DNA from: Rhodovibrio salinarum DSM 9154
Lineage (GTDB): Bacteria > Pseudomonadota > Alphaproteobacteria > Kiloniellales > Rhodovibrionaceae
NCBI RefSeq assembly: GCF_000515255.1
Contig: NZ_KI911559.1
Span: forward strand, 93,500 to 157,499
Direction: 5' to 3'
Length of the DNA stretch: 64,000 bases
The position numbers and the translations under genes are program-made. The notes below the pieces were generated by a model. It did no database searches, had not been told where the DNA came from, and was given only the letters and a program-made list of their open reading frames with translations. Of this stretch, positions 9,001 through 17,823 are shown piece by piece (position 1 is the stretch's first letter; every line of letters begins with the position of its first letter).

Positions 9001-9541
9001 AAACTCTCCTTTACACACCGCCCCTAAAGGCGACGGACAGACGGTCGAATAGCCGAAAGACAAACGCGCCAGAATGTCGCGCATTCGTGGTAGTTCGGCT
9101 CTTAGCAGCGGGGGTGGACCCCGTCAAATCGCCCTGATCGGCCCGCCAAATCGTCAATGGACCGATTCTTCGATCTTCCAAGACGTTCAGATTCGAGCCT
9201 TGCGCCACGTATTTGTGAGATTTGGCTAAACCGGAATGTCTCACCAAAAAGCCCGGTTTTCCGCCAGAACGAGCGGAACGAGGCGGCCGAACGGCCTAAT
9301 ACCGAGGCACTCAGCAGTATAACTCAGGCCGCCGCTACTATAGGCAAACGCCCACACCAAAAACAATCCCCACCCCTATTAACCATATGTGATGTGATGA
9401 CTTATAGGAAAATATATATTCTTTTTTCACTGCGATGACACAGGACTTTCACTGTGAAGGCAGTGCTATTTTGGGGAACAAAGGGGTCAGTTTTCCAAAA
9501 ATTCGCTGCTCGATACCCAGCACCTCTACCGAGGAAGTAAA
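9001..9541. other. 541-bp intergenic region between divergent genes
   Basis: It separates the WG-repeat operon (minus) from the secreted protein at 9542 (plus), so it should carry both promoters. The stretch 9370-9430 is markedly AT-rich for this genome (TAACCATATGTGATGTGATG, AATATATATTC). CACTGC at 9428-9433 and GCAGTG at 9460-9465 form a loose inverted repeat enclosing TTCACTGTGAA (9448-9458). I could not assign a convincing -35/-10 pair and see no ORF with protein-like content. Confidence 0.4.
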
Positions 9542-10150
9542 ATGAACCTGCGTACGGCTGTTGCCGCTGTGGCTATCCTCTGCATCTCACCCATGGCTGT
9601 ATCGGCTGACCAGCAACCTGACTGGGCGGACCCCAATCACACCGAAATCGACTACTCCGGATTTCGCTGGAGAATTGCGTCCGGCGGAGGCGAACACCCC
9701 ATCACCGGGTGGTGGGTCTACCGGGATAATACCGATGAGTACGATGGATTGATCCAGGTGATCACCGTCGAAAACGCCTCCTATTACGTCAACCATGGCG
9801 CCTATCACACCCTTATGGCGAACTGCTTCAACGGCACGATGATGCTCGCGCTGAACCCTGAAGAGACCAATTGGCAGGTCAACGAGAGTGGGCAGGTCGA
9901 TGTGCGCTTTTCGATCGACGGCGGCGAGAGGCATGCCGAAGCATGGCGAGCCACCTCGAATGGCAGCAAAGCGGTTCTGGAGAATGCAGAAGCCGATGAG
10001 CTGATGACGCGCTTCGAGGATGCCGATCAGGTGCATTTCGCGCTGAGCAATGCCGAGGGGAAAAATCTCGAGATCACCTTCGACATGGCGGGCGCCGCCA
10101 AAGCATTCGCCTATGTGCGCGAAAACTGCACCTCCGATTCCAGCCAATAA
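9542..10150 (+). CDS. Small secreted protein of unknown function (TagO/IalB-like general pattern)
   Basis: A 202-residue protein with a signal peptide (MNLRTAVAAVAILCISPMAVSA-DQ) and a good ribosome site (GAGGAAG) before the ATG. The mature part has two cysteines (in LMANCFNG and YVRENC) that may form a disulfide. The pattern of a central LxxxC strand, a 'VxxRFxxGGxxxxxxW' segment (VRFSIDGGERHAEAW) and a C-terminal 'FDMAGAAKAFAYVRENC' resembles small periplasmic proteins of the IalB/TagO kind. This is a resemblance of layout only. It stands alone, convergent to idnD, and may share the upstream regulatory region with the WG operon. Confidence 0.6.
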   Translation: MNLRTAVAAVAILCISPMAVSADQQPDWADPNHTEIDYSGFRWRIASGGGEHPITGWWVYRDNTDEYDGLIQVITVENASYYVNHGAYHTLMANCFNGTMMLALNPEETNWQVNESGQVDVRFSIDGGERHAEAWRATSNGSKAVLENAEADELMTRFEDADQVHFALSNAEGKNLEITFDMAGAAKAFAYVRENCTSDSSQ

Positions 10151-10282
10151 AATGCGCACGGCAGGCAGCAGGCCGGCGTTGTCACCCTGCCGCCACGCCG
10201 CACGTTCGCATCGGCGATCCCTGATCCTGACGTATGCGCCCCTGCCGGCGGGCCAGGCCCTAATGCCTCACATGGACAGGCG

Positions 10283-11320
10283 CTAGAACAGGAGTTGCGC
10301 CTTGACCGCCTGCGTGCGGTCGCCGGCGAGCTGGAACGCTTCGGAAAAGCTGTCGAGCGGCAGTTGGTGGGTGATCATCGGCGCCACATCGATCGCCTGC
10401 GTATCGATCAACTTCGCCGCGTCCGCGAACTCCGCATGGAAGCGGTGGGTACCGACGAGGTCGATTTCCTTGCCGACGACCGCGTTGATCGGAACCGACA
10501 TGTCGCCGGTCACCCCGACCTGAACGATGCGGCCGAGCGGCCGTACCGTGGCGATCGCCGAGGCGAGCGCCGGCGCCGCGGCCGAACACTCGAAGGCCAC
10601 GTCGAAGGTGCCCTTGTCCTTGCCGTAGGCATCGAGCACATCGCTTTGCTCAGCGGTATTGATGGTCTGGCTGGCCCCCATCGCCCGCGCAACCGACAGC
10701 GGCGTGTCATGCAGGTCCGTAACAACGACTTCGGCCGCGCCGCGATGTCTGGCGACGGCCGCGCAGAGCGCGCCGATCGGGCCCGCTCCGGTCACCAGAA
10801 CGCGCCTGCCGGACAGGTCGCCAGCCCGGTTTGCCGCATGCAGACAGACGGCAAGCGGCTCCGCGCAGGCGCCGCGCGTCAGACTGGTCTCCTGCGACAG
10901 CAGTTCGCATTGGCTGGCTGACACCACCATGTGCTCGCGAAACCCGCCCTGCTCGTGGGGAAGCCGCATCGCGGAGCCGAGGAACCGCATGTTGAGGCAA
11001 TGGTTGAAGTGCCCCTCCGCGCAATAGCGGCACTCCCCACATGGGCGGCTTGGGTTGAGCGCCACCTTGTCGCCAATGGCGAGGCCCGTGACCCCCTCGC
11101 CCAGCACCTCGACCGTCCCAGCGACCTCGTGCCCGAGGATGATCGGTTCCTTCACGCGGATCGGGCCGAAGCCGCCGTCGTGGAAGTAGTGCAGGTCCGA
11201 GCCACAAATCCCGCCGGCGCCCATGCGCACGCGGACCTCGCCGCGCTCCGGTTCGGCAAGGGGAAGCGTCTCGAGGCGGAGATCGTGCTCGCTATGCAAG
11301 CGGCAAACGCGGGTTTCCAT
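10283..11320 (-). CDS. idnD: Zinc-dependent alcohol/polyol dehydrogenase, probable L-idonate 5-dehydrogenase
   Basis: A 345-residue medium-chain dehydrogenase. The catalytic zinc site is indicated by GICGSDLHYFHDGG (Cys near 39) and GHEVAGTVE (His/Glu near 64-65). The structural zinc site has the four-Cys cluster CGECRYCAEGHFNHC near 94-108. The NAD(P) Rossmann motif is VTGAGPIGAL near 175. SDLHYFHDGGFGPIRVKEP is characteristic of L-idonate 5-dehydrogenases, which oxidise L-idonate to 5-keto-D-gluconate. It is the last gene of the gntR-dctPQM operon (9 bp after dctM) and next to uxuAB, consistent with sugar-acid catabolism. A related hexonate or polyol as substrate cannot be excluded. Confidence 0.85.
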   Translation of the reverse strand: METRVCRLHSEHDLRLETLPLAEPERGEVRVRMGAGGICGSDLHYFHDGGFGPIRVKEPIILGHEVAGTVEVLGEGVTGLAIGDKVALNPSRPCGECRYCAEGHFNHCLNMRFLGSAMRLPHEQGGFREHMVVSASQCELLSQETSLTRGACAEPLAVCLHAANRAGDLSGRRVLVTGAGPIGALCAAVARHRGAAEVVVTDLHDTPLSVARAMGASQTINTAEQSDVLDAYGKDKGTFDVAFECSAAAPALASAIATVRPLGRIVQVGVTGDMSVPINAVVGKEIDLVGTHRFHAEFADAAKLIDTQAIDVAPMITHQLPLDSFSEAFQLAGDRTQAVKAQLLF

Positions 11321-11329
11321 GAAGGCCTC

Positions 11330-12607
11330 TCAATCGAAGATCGCGGTTGGCAACCAGGTGGCCAGCGCCGGGATGTACGACACCAACAGCAAGATAATGA
11401 TGTTGGTCACCAGGAACGGCAGCACGGCGCGCACCACCGGCGCCAAGGGTAAACGGGCGATGTTAGCGCAGACGAACAGGCACACCCCGACCGGGGGCGT
11501 GGTCAGCCCGATCATCAGGTTCAAGACGGCGAAGACCGCGAAGTGCAAGGGATCGACGCCAACGCCCTCGGCCAGCGTCAGCAGGGGCACGAAGAGAACG
11601 ATCAGGGCTGCGATCGTCTCCATGAACATCCCGATGCACAACAGGAAGACGTTGATCAGCAGGATCACGACGTACTTGTTGTCGGTGACCGACAGCACCG
11701 CGTCCGCGATCATCTGCGGAATCCGTTCGGAAACCAGGATCCAGCCGAAGACGTTGGCGAAGCCCACCAGTACCAGGATCGCGGCGGACGCGATCGCGGA
11801 ATCGACGACGATTTTCGGCACCTTCTTGAGCGGCAGTTCGCCGTAGACGAAGGCGCCGACCAGGAAGGCGTAGAAGCTGGCGACGACGGCGGTCTCGGTC
11901 GGCGTCATCATGCCGGACAGCAGGCCGCCCACGATCAGCGCCGTCATGAAAAGTGCCCAAAAGGCACCGAAGAACGAGCGGCCAAGCTCGCCCATGCCTT
12001 GCCATGGCTGGCGCGGGAACTGCTTGCGAACCGCGATCACGTAGGTCGTCACCATCATGGCGAGACCCAGCAGGATCCCGGGCACCGCGCCGGCCATGAA
12101 CATCCGCCCGACGGAAACGCCCGACAGCGAACCCACGATAATCATCGGCACGGACGGCGGGATCATCGGCCCCACCGTCGAGGAGGCGGCTGTGACGGCG
12201 GCGGAGAAGTTCGCCGGATAGCCCGCCTTCTTCATCCCCGGGATCATGACACCGCCAATCGATGCGGAATCGGCCACGGCTGTGCCGGAAATGCCGCCAA
12301 ACAGCATCGAGGCGGCCACGTTCGAAAGCCCGAGCCCGCCACGCAACCAGCCGACGATCGCGTTGGCGAACCGCACGATGCGCTCGGTGATGCCGCCATG
12401 GTTCATCAGATTGCCGGCCAGGATGAAGCCGGGGATCGACAGCAGAACGAAGACGTCCATGCCCGCGTACATCTTCTGCGGGATCACGACGAGCGGCAAA
12501 CCCGCGGAAACGATGTAGGCAAGCGACGCCAGCCCGAGGGTGACCGCCACGGGAATCCCGACGATCAGTCCGCCGAGAAACACACCAACTAACAGCGCCA
12601 GACTCAT
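11330..12607 (-). CDS. dctM: TRAP transporter large permease (DctM)
   Basis: A 425-residue, very hydrophobic protein with about 12 membrane segments, as expected for DctM. Family landmarks include VTLGLASLAYIVSAGLPLVVIPQKMYAGMD, AASMLFGGISGTAVADSASIGGVMIPGMKKAGYP and SSTVGPMIPPSVPMIIVG. It forms the ion-coupled channel of a tripartite periplasmic-binding-protein-dependent transporter. It sits 2 bp after dctQ and 9 bp before idnD. With uxuA/uxuB next door the substrate is most likely a hexuronate or related sugar acid; that is inferred from context. Confidence 0.93.
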   Translation of the reverse strand: MSLALLVGVFLGGLIVGIPVAVTLGLASLAYIVSAGLPLVVIPQKMYAGMDVFVLLSIPGFILAGNLMNHGGITERIVRFANAIVGWLRGGLGLSNVAASMLFGGISGTAVADSASIGGVMIPGMKKAGYPANFSAAVTAASSTVGPMIPPSVPMIIVGSLSGVSVGRMFMAGAVPGILLGLAMMVTTYVIAVRKQFPRQPWQGMGELGRSFFGAFWALFMTALIVGGLLSGMMTPTETAVVASFYAFLVGAFVYGELPLKKVPKIVVDSAIASAAILVLVGFANVFGWILVSERIPQMIADAVLSVTDNKYVVILLINVFLLCIGMFMETIAALIVLFVPLLTLAEGVGVDPLHFAVFAVLNLMIGLTTPPVGVCLFVCANIARLPLAPVVRAVLPFLVTNIIILLLVSYIPALATWLPTAIFD

Positions 12608-12609
12608 GA

Positions 12610-13176
12610 CTATGGCTCGCTATCGACGGCGGGATGGCCGTCGGATTTTCCGGAAAGCATCGCAATCGCCCGCGACAATGCGAAGATCATGAGGATCACC
12701 AGCAGCGCCAGGATGCTGCCGTGCACCAGGTCCATCCTGAGCGTCAAAACCGGCGAGGTTTGACGCACGCCGATCGAGACGAAACGCCAGGTCGGGATCA
12801 GCAGGACCGCGCAGAGGCCGGCGGTCGCAAGCGCTGCGAACAGGCGCAGACGCCAGGGCCAGCGGCCTGGCAGCGCCTCGCAAACGACGTCGACATTCAC
12901 CAGATCGCCCGTCCGCAGCGACAGACCGGCGCCGAAGGCCACGAGCCAGAGCAGCGAATAGCGCGTCAGCTCCTCGGTCCAGGGCGGGGAGTCATTGAGA
13001 ATCGACCGGCCCACAACCTGGACAAGGACCGCCACAATGAGAGCGGCAAAGGCCAAACCGACCCCAAGCCGACATAGCGCGATGATCGCAGCGTGCAGTT
13101 TCCGGAACGCCAAGCGCGCCCCCGTCCTGTGTGGATAATCGAACACAAGAGGCGGCCGGGAAGCCCAAAGGGCCAA
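12610..13176 (-). CDS. dctQ: TRAP transporter small permease (DctQ)
   Basis: Up to 188 residues with four hydrophobic segments, including LGVGLAFAALIVAVLVQVVGRS, the pattern FNDSPPWTEELTRYSLLWLVAFGAGL that marks DctQ, and a C-terminal LALLVILMIFALSRAIAML. The start is uncertain: 13176 is a TTG, another in-frame option is the GTG at 13146, and a TTG at 13113 follows a purine-rich GGACGGGGG. None is ideal, so the N-terminus may be 10-21 residues shorter. It couples DctP to DctM and lies between them. Confidence 0.85.
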   Translation of the reverse strand: MALWASRPPLVFDYPHRTGARLAFRKLHAAIIALCRLGVGLAFAALIVAVLVQVVGRSILNDSPPWTEELTRYSLLWLVAFGAGLSLRTGDLVNVDVVCEALPGRWPWRLRLFAALATAGLCAVLLIPTWRFVSIGVRQTSPVLTLRMDLVHGSILALLVILMIFALSRAIAMLSGKSDGHPAVDSEP

Positions 13177-13198
13177 CCCGGCCGCGCAGGTCGCTCAA

Positions 13199-13220
13199 AC
13201 GCGGTCGTGTCTGACCGCGT
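13199..13220 (-). other. Intra-operon stem-loop between dctP and dctQ
   Basis: ACGCGGTC-GTGTCT-GACCGCGT is a perfect 8-bp stem with a six-base loop placed immediately after the dctP stop codon. No U-tract follows, so it is more likely an mRNA 3'-end stabiliser or partial attenuator than a full terminator. Confidence 0.6.
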
Positions 13221-13225
13221 CCGAC

Positions 13226-14200
13226 TTACTTGTCGAAGAGCTTCTTGACCGTGGGTCGGATTTCGTCGCTGACGTTGGAGAGCACGGCATCGCGGGCCTT
13301 GTCGGCGAAGGCCTGCTTGTCGACCTCGACAAACTCCATGCCCTTTTCCTTCAGCGTCTGCTTCAGCTCTTTCTCATCCTCGAGGAAGAGCTTGCGCTCG
13401 TAGGCCTGCGCACGCTTGGCCGCTTCCATCACGGCGTCCTGCTGCGCGTCCGTCATCTCCTGCCAAGTCATTTCCGAGATCGTGAGATAGATCCAGGAAC
13501 GGACGTGCTCGGTGAGGTTCACATAGTCCTGAACTTCGGCGAAGTTGGCGGAGTTGATCAGCGCGAGCGGGTTCTCCTGCCCATCGATCGTGCCGTTCTG
13601 CAGCGAGGTGAAGACCTCGGAGAAGGCCATCGGGGTCGGATTGGCGCCAAGCGTCTTCCAGACATCGACGAACAGCGGGACATTCGGCACCCGCAGCTTG
13701 AGACCGTTCAGATCCTCCGGCGTCTTGATCGGACGGTTCGACGTCAGATTGCGCGGCCCCCGCGCGAAATAGGCGATCGGGCGGATCTGCGCCTTTTCGA
13801 TGATCTGCTGTTCGATCTCTTCGCCGATCTCGCCGCTTGCGACCTGGTCCATCTCGTCAAGAGAGGTGTAGGCGTAAGGGATGGCGAGCAGCGCCGCCTT
13901 CGGGGCCCAGTTCTGCAGACTCTCACCGGTGATCGTCATATCGGCCGTGCCGAGCTGCATCCCGTTGATGAGATCCATCTCGGAACCGAGCGATTCGTTG
14001 GGGTAAACCTCAACCTTGATCTCACCATCGGTGAGATCGGAGAGTTCCTCGCCGAACTTCACGGCCGCCTTGTGCCAGGTGTTCTCTTCATTGGCGAGGT
14101 GGCCCAGCTTGAGCGTCATCTCCTGCGACAGGGCCGGGCCCGACAGGAGCGTGGTGGCGACGGTGGCGCCAAGCAGGCATTTGCAGACTCGTTTCAGCAT
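13226..14200 (-). CDS. dctP: TRAP transporter periplasmic substrate-binding protein (DctP)
   Basis: With the ATG at 14198-14200 (GGGGAGGA ribosome site) the protein has 324 residues. A signal peptide runs to about LSGPALS-QE. The mature start MTLKLGHLANEENTWHKAAVKFGEEL and the segment LKLRVPNVPLFVDVWKTLGANPTPMAFSEVFTSLQNGTIDGQENP are diagnostic of DctP/SiaP proteins, with the conserved carboxylate-binding Arg in the LRVP motif. It captures an organic acid, probably a hexuronate or aldonate given uxuA, uxuB and idnD around it. It follows gntR by 23 bp and a stem-loop follows its stop. Confidence 0.93.
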   Translation of the reverse strand: MLKRVCKCLLGATVATTLLSGPALSQEMTLKLGHLANEENTWHKAAVKFGEELSDLTDGEIKVEVYPNESLGSEMDLINGMQLGTADMTITGESLQNWAPKAALLAIPYAYTSLDEMDQVASGEIGEEIEQQIIEKAQIRPIAYFARGPRNLTSNRPIKTPEDLNGLKLRVPNVPLFVDVWKTLGANPTPMAFSEVFTSLQNGTIDGQENPLALINSANFAEVQDYVNLTEHVRSWIYLTISEMTWQEMTDAQQDAVMEAAKRAQAYERKLFLEDEKELKQTLKEKGMEFVEVDKQAFADKARDAVLSNVSDEIRPTVKKLFDK

Positions 14201-14223
14201 ATTGTCCTCCCCATGCTGATTGT

Positions 14224-14934
14224 TCATTCGATCGGCTGTTGGCCGGGTTCGAAGAAGTCCGGATAGGCCCCGATGATGGTGGGCAGATCAGACAGCACCT
14301 TGCGCAGGTGCTCGCGCATCGCGGCTTCCGCGATCTCTCCTTCACCGCGTTCCACGGCATCGACGATGGCCAGGTGCTGCTCGATGAGCAGTTGCTTCGG
14401 GAACTCGCTCGCCGTCAGATAGCGCACCCGGTCCATTTGCGCCTTGATGTTTTCAAGAATTTTCCAGGCGCGGCCCTTACCGGCCGCATCCGCCAACGTG
14501 CGGTGGAAGGTTTCGTCCAGCTGCAAGAACTGGGCGGGGTCGCCATCAGGAACCTCGACCTGGCGCGCGACGAGATCTCTGAGGTCGGCGGCGACGTGCG
14601 CGTCCGCTGTCTCGGCGACCAGCCGGACGATGTCCGCCTCGATGGCTTCGCGCACGAAACGCGCATCCATAACGTCGGCTTCGGAGATCTTCCGCACGAA
14701 GGTGCCGCGCTGCGGCCGGATCTCCACCAACCCCTCTTCGGCAAGGCGGATAAAGGCTTCGCGCACCGGCTGTCGCGACAGCGTGTAGGTTTCGGCAATC
14801 TCCTGTTCGGAGAGCCGCATCCCAGGCACCAGCTCCGTCCGGATAATGCGTTCACGCAGGCTGCGCAGCAATTGCGGGCCGATCGGCGCCGCGACCTCCA
14901 GGGTGTGCTGCTGGGCTGGTGCCGTCTGCCGCAT
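14224..14934 (-). CDS. GntR-family (FadR/FCD) regulator of the sugar-acid locus
   Basis: A 236-residue FCD-type GntR protein. The winged helix is at residues 15-80 (LRERIIRTELVPGMRLSEQEIAETYTLSRQPVREAFIRLAEEGLV), followed by an all-helical FCD effector domain with the usual metal-site residues (D near 'LDETFHRTL', H in 'EQHLAIVDAV'). It is the first gene of the minus-strand operon gntR-dctP-dctQ-dctM-idnD and is divergent from uxuA. An operator-like sequence overlaps its promoter. It probably represses both directions and is released by a sugar-acid ligand, as UxuR/ExuR-type regulators are. Confidence 0.9.
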   Translation of the reverse strand: MRQTAPAQQHTLEVAAPIGPQLLRSLRERIIRTELVPGMRLSEQEIAETYTLSRQPVREAFIRLAEEGLVEIRPQRGTFVRKISEADVMDARFVREAIEADIVRLVAETADAHVAADLRDLVARQVEVPDGDPAQFLQLDETFHRTLADAAGKGRAWKILENIKAQMDRVRYLTASEFPKQLLIEQHLAIVDAVERGEGEIAEAAMREHLRKVLSDLPTIIGAYPDFFEPGQQPIE

Positions 14935-14966
14935 CTTCGCGACCGTCTCCGTTTCTACCGGTGCGA

Positions 14967-14995
14967 AGTAAAATGTATACTACCATACTAGTCAA
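14967..14995 (-). promoter_or_regulatory. Promoter of the gntR-dctPQM-idnD operon with overlapping operator
   Basis: On the minus strand TTGACT (14990-14995) and TTTACT (14967-14972) are separated by 17 bp. The spacer holds GTATACTACCATAC (14975-14988), a partial palindrome with outer arms GTAT/ATAC. The neighbouring FCD-GntR protein would block this promoter by binding there. The left half (AATGTATAC) equals half of the palindromes at 57838 and 59674. Confidence 0.6.
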
Positions 14996-15057
14996 CCGTT
15001 GCTGTCTTCGGTATGGATGATGGGGCCAATTCAAGCGACCGTGAAGGGAGATGCCGA

Positions 15058-16272
15058 ATGCGCCAGACGTGGCGATGGTTCGGTCCGCGCGACCTGGTAA
15101 GCGTCGACGACATGCTCCAAGCAGGTGTCGAAGGCGCCGTCTCAGCCCTCCATCACATCCCCCCGGGTCAGGTCTGGGCGACCGAGGAAATCCGCCAGCG
15201 CCAACGGGAAATCGCCACGCGCCGCGACGGCAGTCCTTCCGGCTTGGCCTGGGATGTGGTGGAAAGCCTGCCGGTGTCTGAAGACATCAAGAAGCAGACG
15301 GGTGATTGGCGCACGCATCTCGAGAACTACAAGATCAGTTTGACGAACCTCGCGAACGCGGGGATCAAGACCATCTGCTACAACTTCATGCCGGTGTTGG
15401 ACTGGACGCGCACGGACCTTGCCTACAGGCTCGCGCACGGTGGCACCTGTATGCGCTTCGATGTCTTCGACTTCGCGGCATTCGACATCTTCATCCTGAA
15501 CCGACCGGGCGCCGCAACGGCCTTTCCGGAGGGTGTCTACGAGGAAGCGGAACGCCGCTTCCGCGGGATGAACGAGACGGAACGTCAGGCGCTCTCCGGC
15601 AACGTGGTCTTTGGCCTTCCCGGCGCGGCGGAGCATTTCACGCTCGAGGATGTCCGCCGTCATCTTGCCGAATACGAAGCCATCGACGCCGACCAGTTGC
15701 GCACACATCTGGTCACCTTCCTGGAGGAGGTTGTGCCGCTCGCCGAACGTCTTGGCGTGCGGCTCTGCTGCCACCCGGATGATCCGCCGTTCCCGCTCTT
15801 GGGACTGCCACGGATCATGTCGACCGAGGGGGATTACGAACGGGTCATGCGCGCCGTCGACAGTCCCGCCAACGGCATCACGCTCTGCTCGGGGTCGCTG
15901 GGCGCCCGGGCGGACAACGACATTCCGGGCATGATGGAACGGCTCGGGGATCGGGTGCACTTCCTGCACATGCGCAATGTGAAGCGGGAAGACGACCAGA
16001 TGCCCGGCTCCTTCTACGAGGCCGAACATCTTGGCGGTGACACCGACATGGTCGCTTTCGTCGCCGCCGTCTTGAAGGAGGAGACACGGCGACGCGCGCA
16101 GGGTCGCGCCGACTGCTCGATCCCGTTCCGGCCCGATCACGGACAGGACATTCTGGACGACCTCAACCGCAAGGCCCAACCCGGCTATCCAGCGATCGGG
16201 CGCCTCAAGGGGCTCGCCGAACTGCGCGGTATCATGACCGCGCTCAGCACCGCATCGTCCGGGAGCGCCTGA
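15058..16272 (+). CDS. uxuA: Mannonate dehydratase
   Basis: The ATG at 15058 follows AAGGGAG and gives 404 residues, close to UxuA of enteric bacteria. It starts MRQTWRWFGPRDLVSVDDM and contains IKTICYNFMPVLDWTRTDL (near 104-122) and the metal-site motifs RLCCHPDDPP (near 236-245) and ITLCSGSLGARADNDIP. UxuA removes water from D-mannonate to give 2-keto-3-deoxy-D-gluconate in glucuronate breakdown, using Mn/Fe. The uxuB gene begins one base after the uxuA stop, so they are co-expressed. It is divergent from the gntR-TRAP operon, sharing a 123-bp control region. Confidence 0.95.
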   Translation: MRQTWRWFGPRDLVSVDDMLQAGVEGAVSALHHIPPGQVWATEEIRQRQREIATRRDGSPSGLAWDVVESLPVSEDIKKQTGDWRTHLENYKISLTNLANAGIKTICYNFMPVLDWTRTDLAYRLAHGGTCMRFDVFDFAAFDIFILNRPGAATAFPEGVYEEAERRFRGMNETERQALSGNVVFGLPGAAEHFTLEDVRRHLAEYEAIDADQLRTHLVTFLEEVVPLAERLGVRLCCHPDDPPFPLLGLPRIMSTEGDYERVMRAVDSPANGITLCSGSLGARADNDIPGMMERLGDRVHFLHMRNVKREDDQMPGSFYEAEHLGGDTDMVAFVAAVLKEETRRRAQGRADCSIPFRPDHGQDILDDLNRKAQPGYPAIGRLKGLAELRGIMTALSTASSGSA

Positions 16273-16273
16273 A

Positions 16274-17770
16274 ATGAGCCCCCAGCTTGGCGAGACGACA
16301 ATGGGCCATGCGCAGGCGACGGCCGTGCGTCCCGGCTACGATCCAGCGGCGCATGGCGTTGGGATCGTCCACATTGGGTGTGGGGCGTTCCACCGTGCCC
16401 ACCAGGCCGTTTACACCGATGACGCGCTGGCGCGTTCCGGGGGCGACTGGCGGATCATCGGTGTCAGCCTGCGCAGCACCGAGATCGTCGACGCGTTGAA
16501 CGCCCAGTCCGGGCTGTACACGCTGATCACACGAGGCGCCGGGGGCACCCACAGCCGGATCGTGGCCAGCCTTGCCGAAGCGCGCGCGGCCTCGCGGGAC
16601 GTGGCGCACGTGCTGGCGGCGTTGGTCGACCCTAACATCCATCTCGTCACGCTGACGGTGACGGAAAAGGCGTACGGCATCGACCGCACCGCCGGCGACA
16701 TCGACGAGACGCATGCCGCCGTTGCTGCCGACCTGGCGCGTCCGGACGCACCGACCGGCGTGCTCGGCCTCCTGACCGAAGGGCTGCGGCGGCGCAGGCA
16801 GGCAGGCATCCCCCCCTTCACCGTGCTGTGTTGCGACAACCTGCCGGACAATGGCCACCTTCTGCGGACCGGCGTGACGGCCTTCGCCCGGCGGATCGAC
16901 CCTGAGCTCGCCGATTTCATCGCGCAGGAGGTGGCTTTCCCCTGCTCGATGGTCGACCGGATCACACCGGCCCCGACCGCACAGACCCGCGCGGAGGCGG
17001 AACGGCAAACCGGCCTGGAGGACCTAGCGGCGGTCGAGACGGAGCCCTTCACGCAGTGGGTGATCGAGGATCGCTTCCCCGCCGGTCGCCCCGACTGGGA
17101 AGCGGGCGGCGCGCTGTTCGTCGACGACGTTGCCCCTTATGAGCGCATGAAGCTGCGGATGCTGAACGGCACCCATTCGATGCTCGCCTATGCCGGATTT
17201 CTGGCGGGCTGCGTCTATGTACGCGACGTGATGGCCGATGCGTCCCTGGCGGCGCTGGTTAAGCGGCATCTCGCGGCCGCCGCCGCAACCCTCGAACCGC
17301 TTGATGGGATCGACCGGGCGCGGTACGCCGAGCAATTGGCCGAGCGCTTCGCCAACCCGGCAATCGCACACGCGACCTACCAGATCGCGATGGACGGCAC
17401 CGAGAAGCTGGCTCAGCGCATCGCAGCACCGGCGGTGGCGGCACTGGAGCAGGGCACGCCCACCCGCCCCTTCGCGTTCGCGCTTGCCATGTGGATGCGC
17501 TATTGCCTCGGGCGGAGCGAAGCGGGGGAGACCTACGACCTCCGCGACCCTCGGGAGGCGAGCATAGCCGCGGCTGTCGCGCAGGCTGGCGACGATGGGC
17601 ACGCGCTGGCCGCCGCACTGTTCGCGCTTCGGGACGTATCCCCCCAACGTCTGGCCGCCGACGCGGGTTTCCAGGCGCAGGTCGGGGAGATCCTGAACGC
17701 CACGATGGCGAACGGCGTGCGCGCGGTAATCGACGCCGAGGCGCAGGACCGAGCAGCGACGCCATCCTGA
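16274..17770 (+). CDS. uxuB: Mannitol-dehydrogenase-family oxidoreductase, probable D-mannonate oxidoreductase/fructuronate reductase
   Basis: A 498-residue polyol-specific long-chain dehydrogenase. The NAD-binding start GVGIVHIGCGAFHRAHQAVY is near residues 28-47. The catalytic Lys-Asn-His signature is in MKLRMLNGTHSMLAYAG near 292-308. Also present are PFTVLCCDNLPDNG and EVAFPCSMVDRITP. Adjacent, one base after uxuA, it is best read as fructuronate reductase (D-fructuronate to D-mannonate), though mannitol or arabinitol dehydrogenases share the fold. No KDG kinase or aldolase is in the window, so the lower pathway lies elsewhere. Confidence 0.88.
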   Translation: MSPQLGETTMGHAQATAVRPGYDPAAHGVGIVHIGCGAFHRAHQAVYTDDALARSGGDWRIIGVSLRSTEIVDALNAQSGLYTLITRGAGGTHSRIVASLAEARAASRDVAHVLAALVDPNIHLVTLTVTEKAYGIDRTAGDIDETHAAVAADLARPDAPTGVLGLLTEGLRRRRQAGIPPFTVLCCDNLPDNGHLLRTGVTAFARRIDPELADFIAQEVAFPCSMVDRITPAPTAQTRAEAERQTGLEDLAAVETEPFTQWVIEDRFPAGRPDWEAGGALFVDDVAPYERMKLRMLNGTHSMLAYAGFLAGCVYVRDVMADASLAALVKRHLAAAAATLEPLDGIDRARYAEQLAERFANPAIAHATYQIAMDGTEKLAQRIAAPAVAALEQGTPTRPFAFALAMWMRYCLGRSEAGETYDLRDPREASIAAAVAQAGDDGHALAAALFALRDVSPQRLAADAGFQAQVGEILNATMANGVRAVIDAEAQDRAATPS

Positions 17771-17823
17771 CATCGGGTGATCTTGGCCGTTCTATACAGC
17801 GTTCACCCCCGAGCCGAGCTCTC

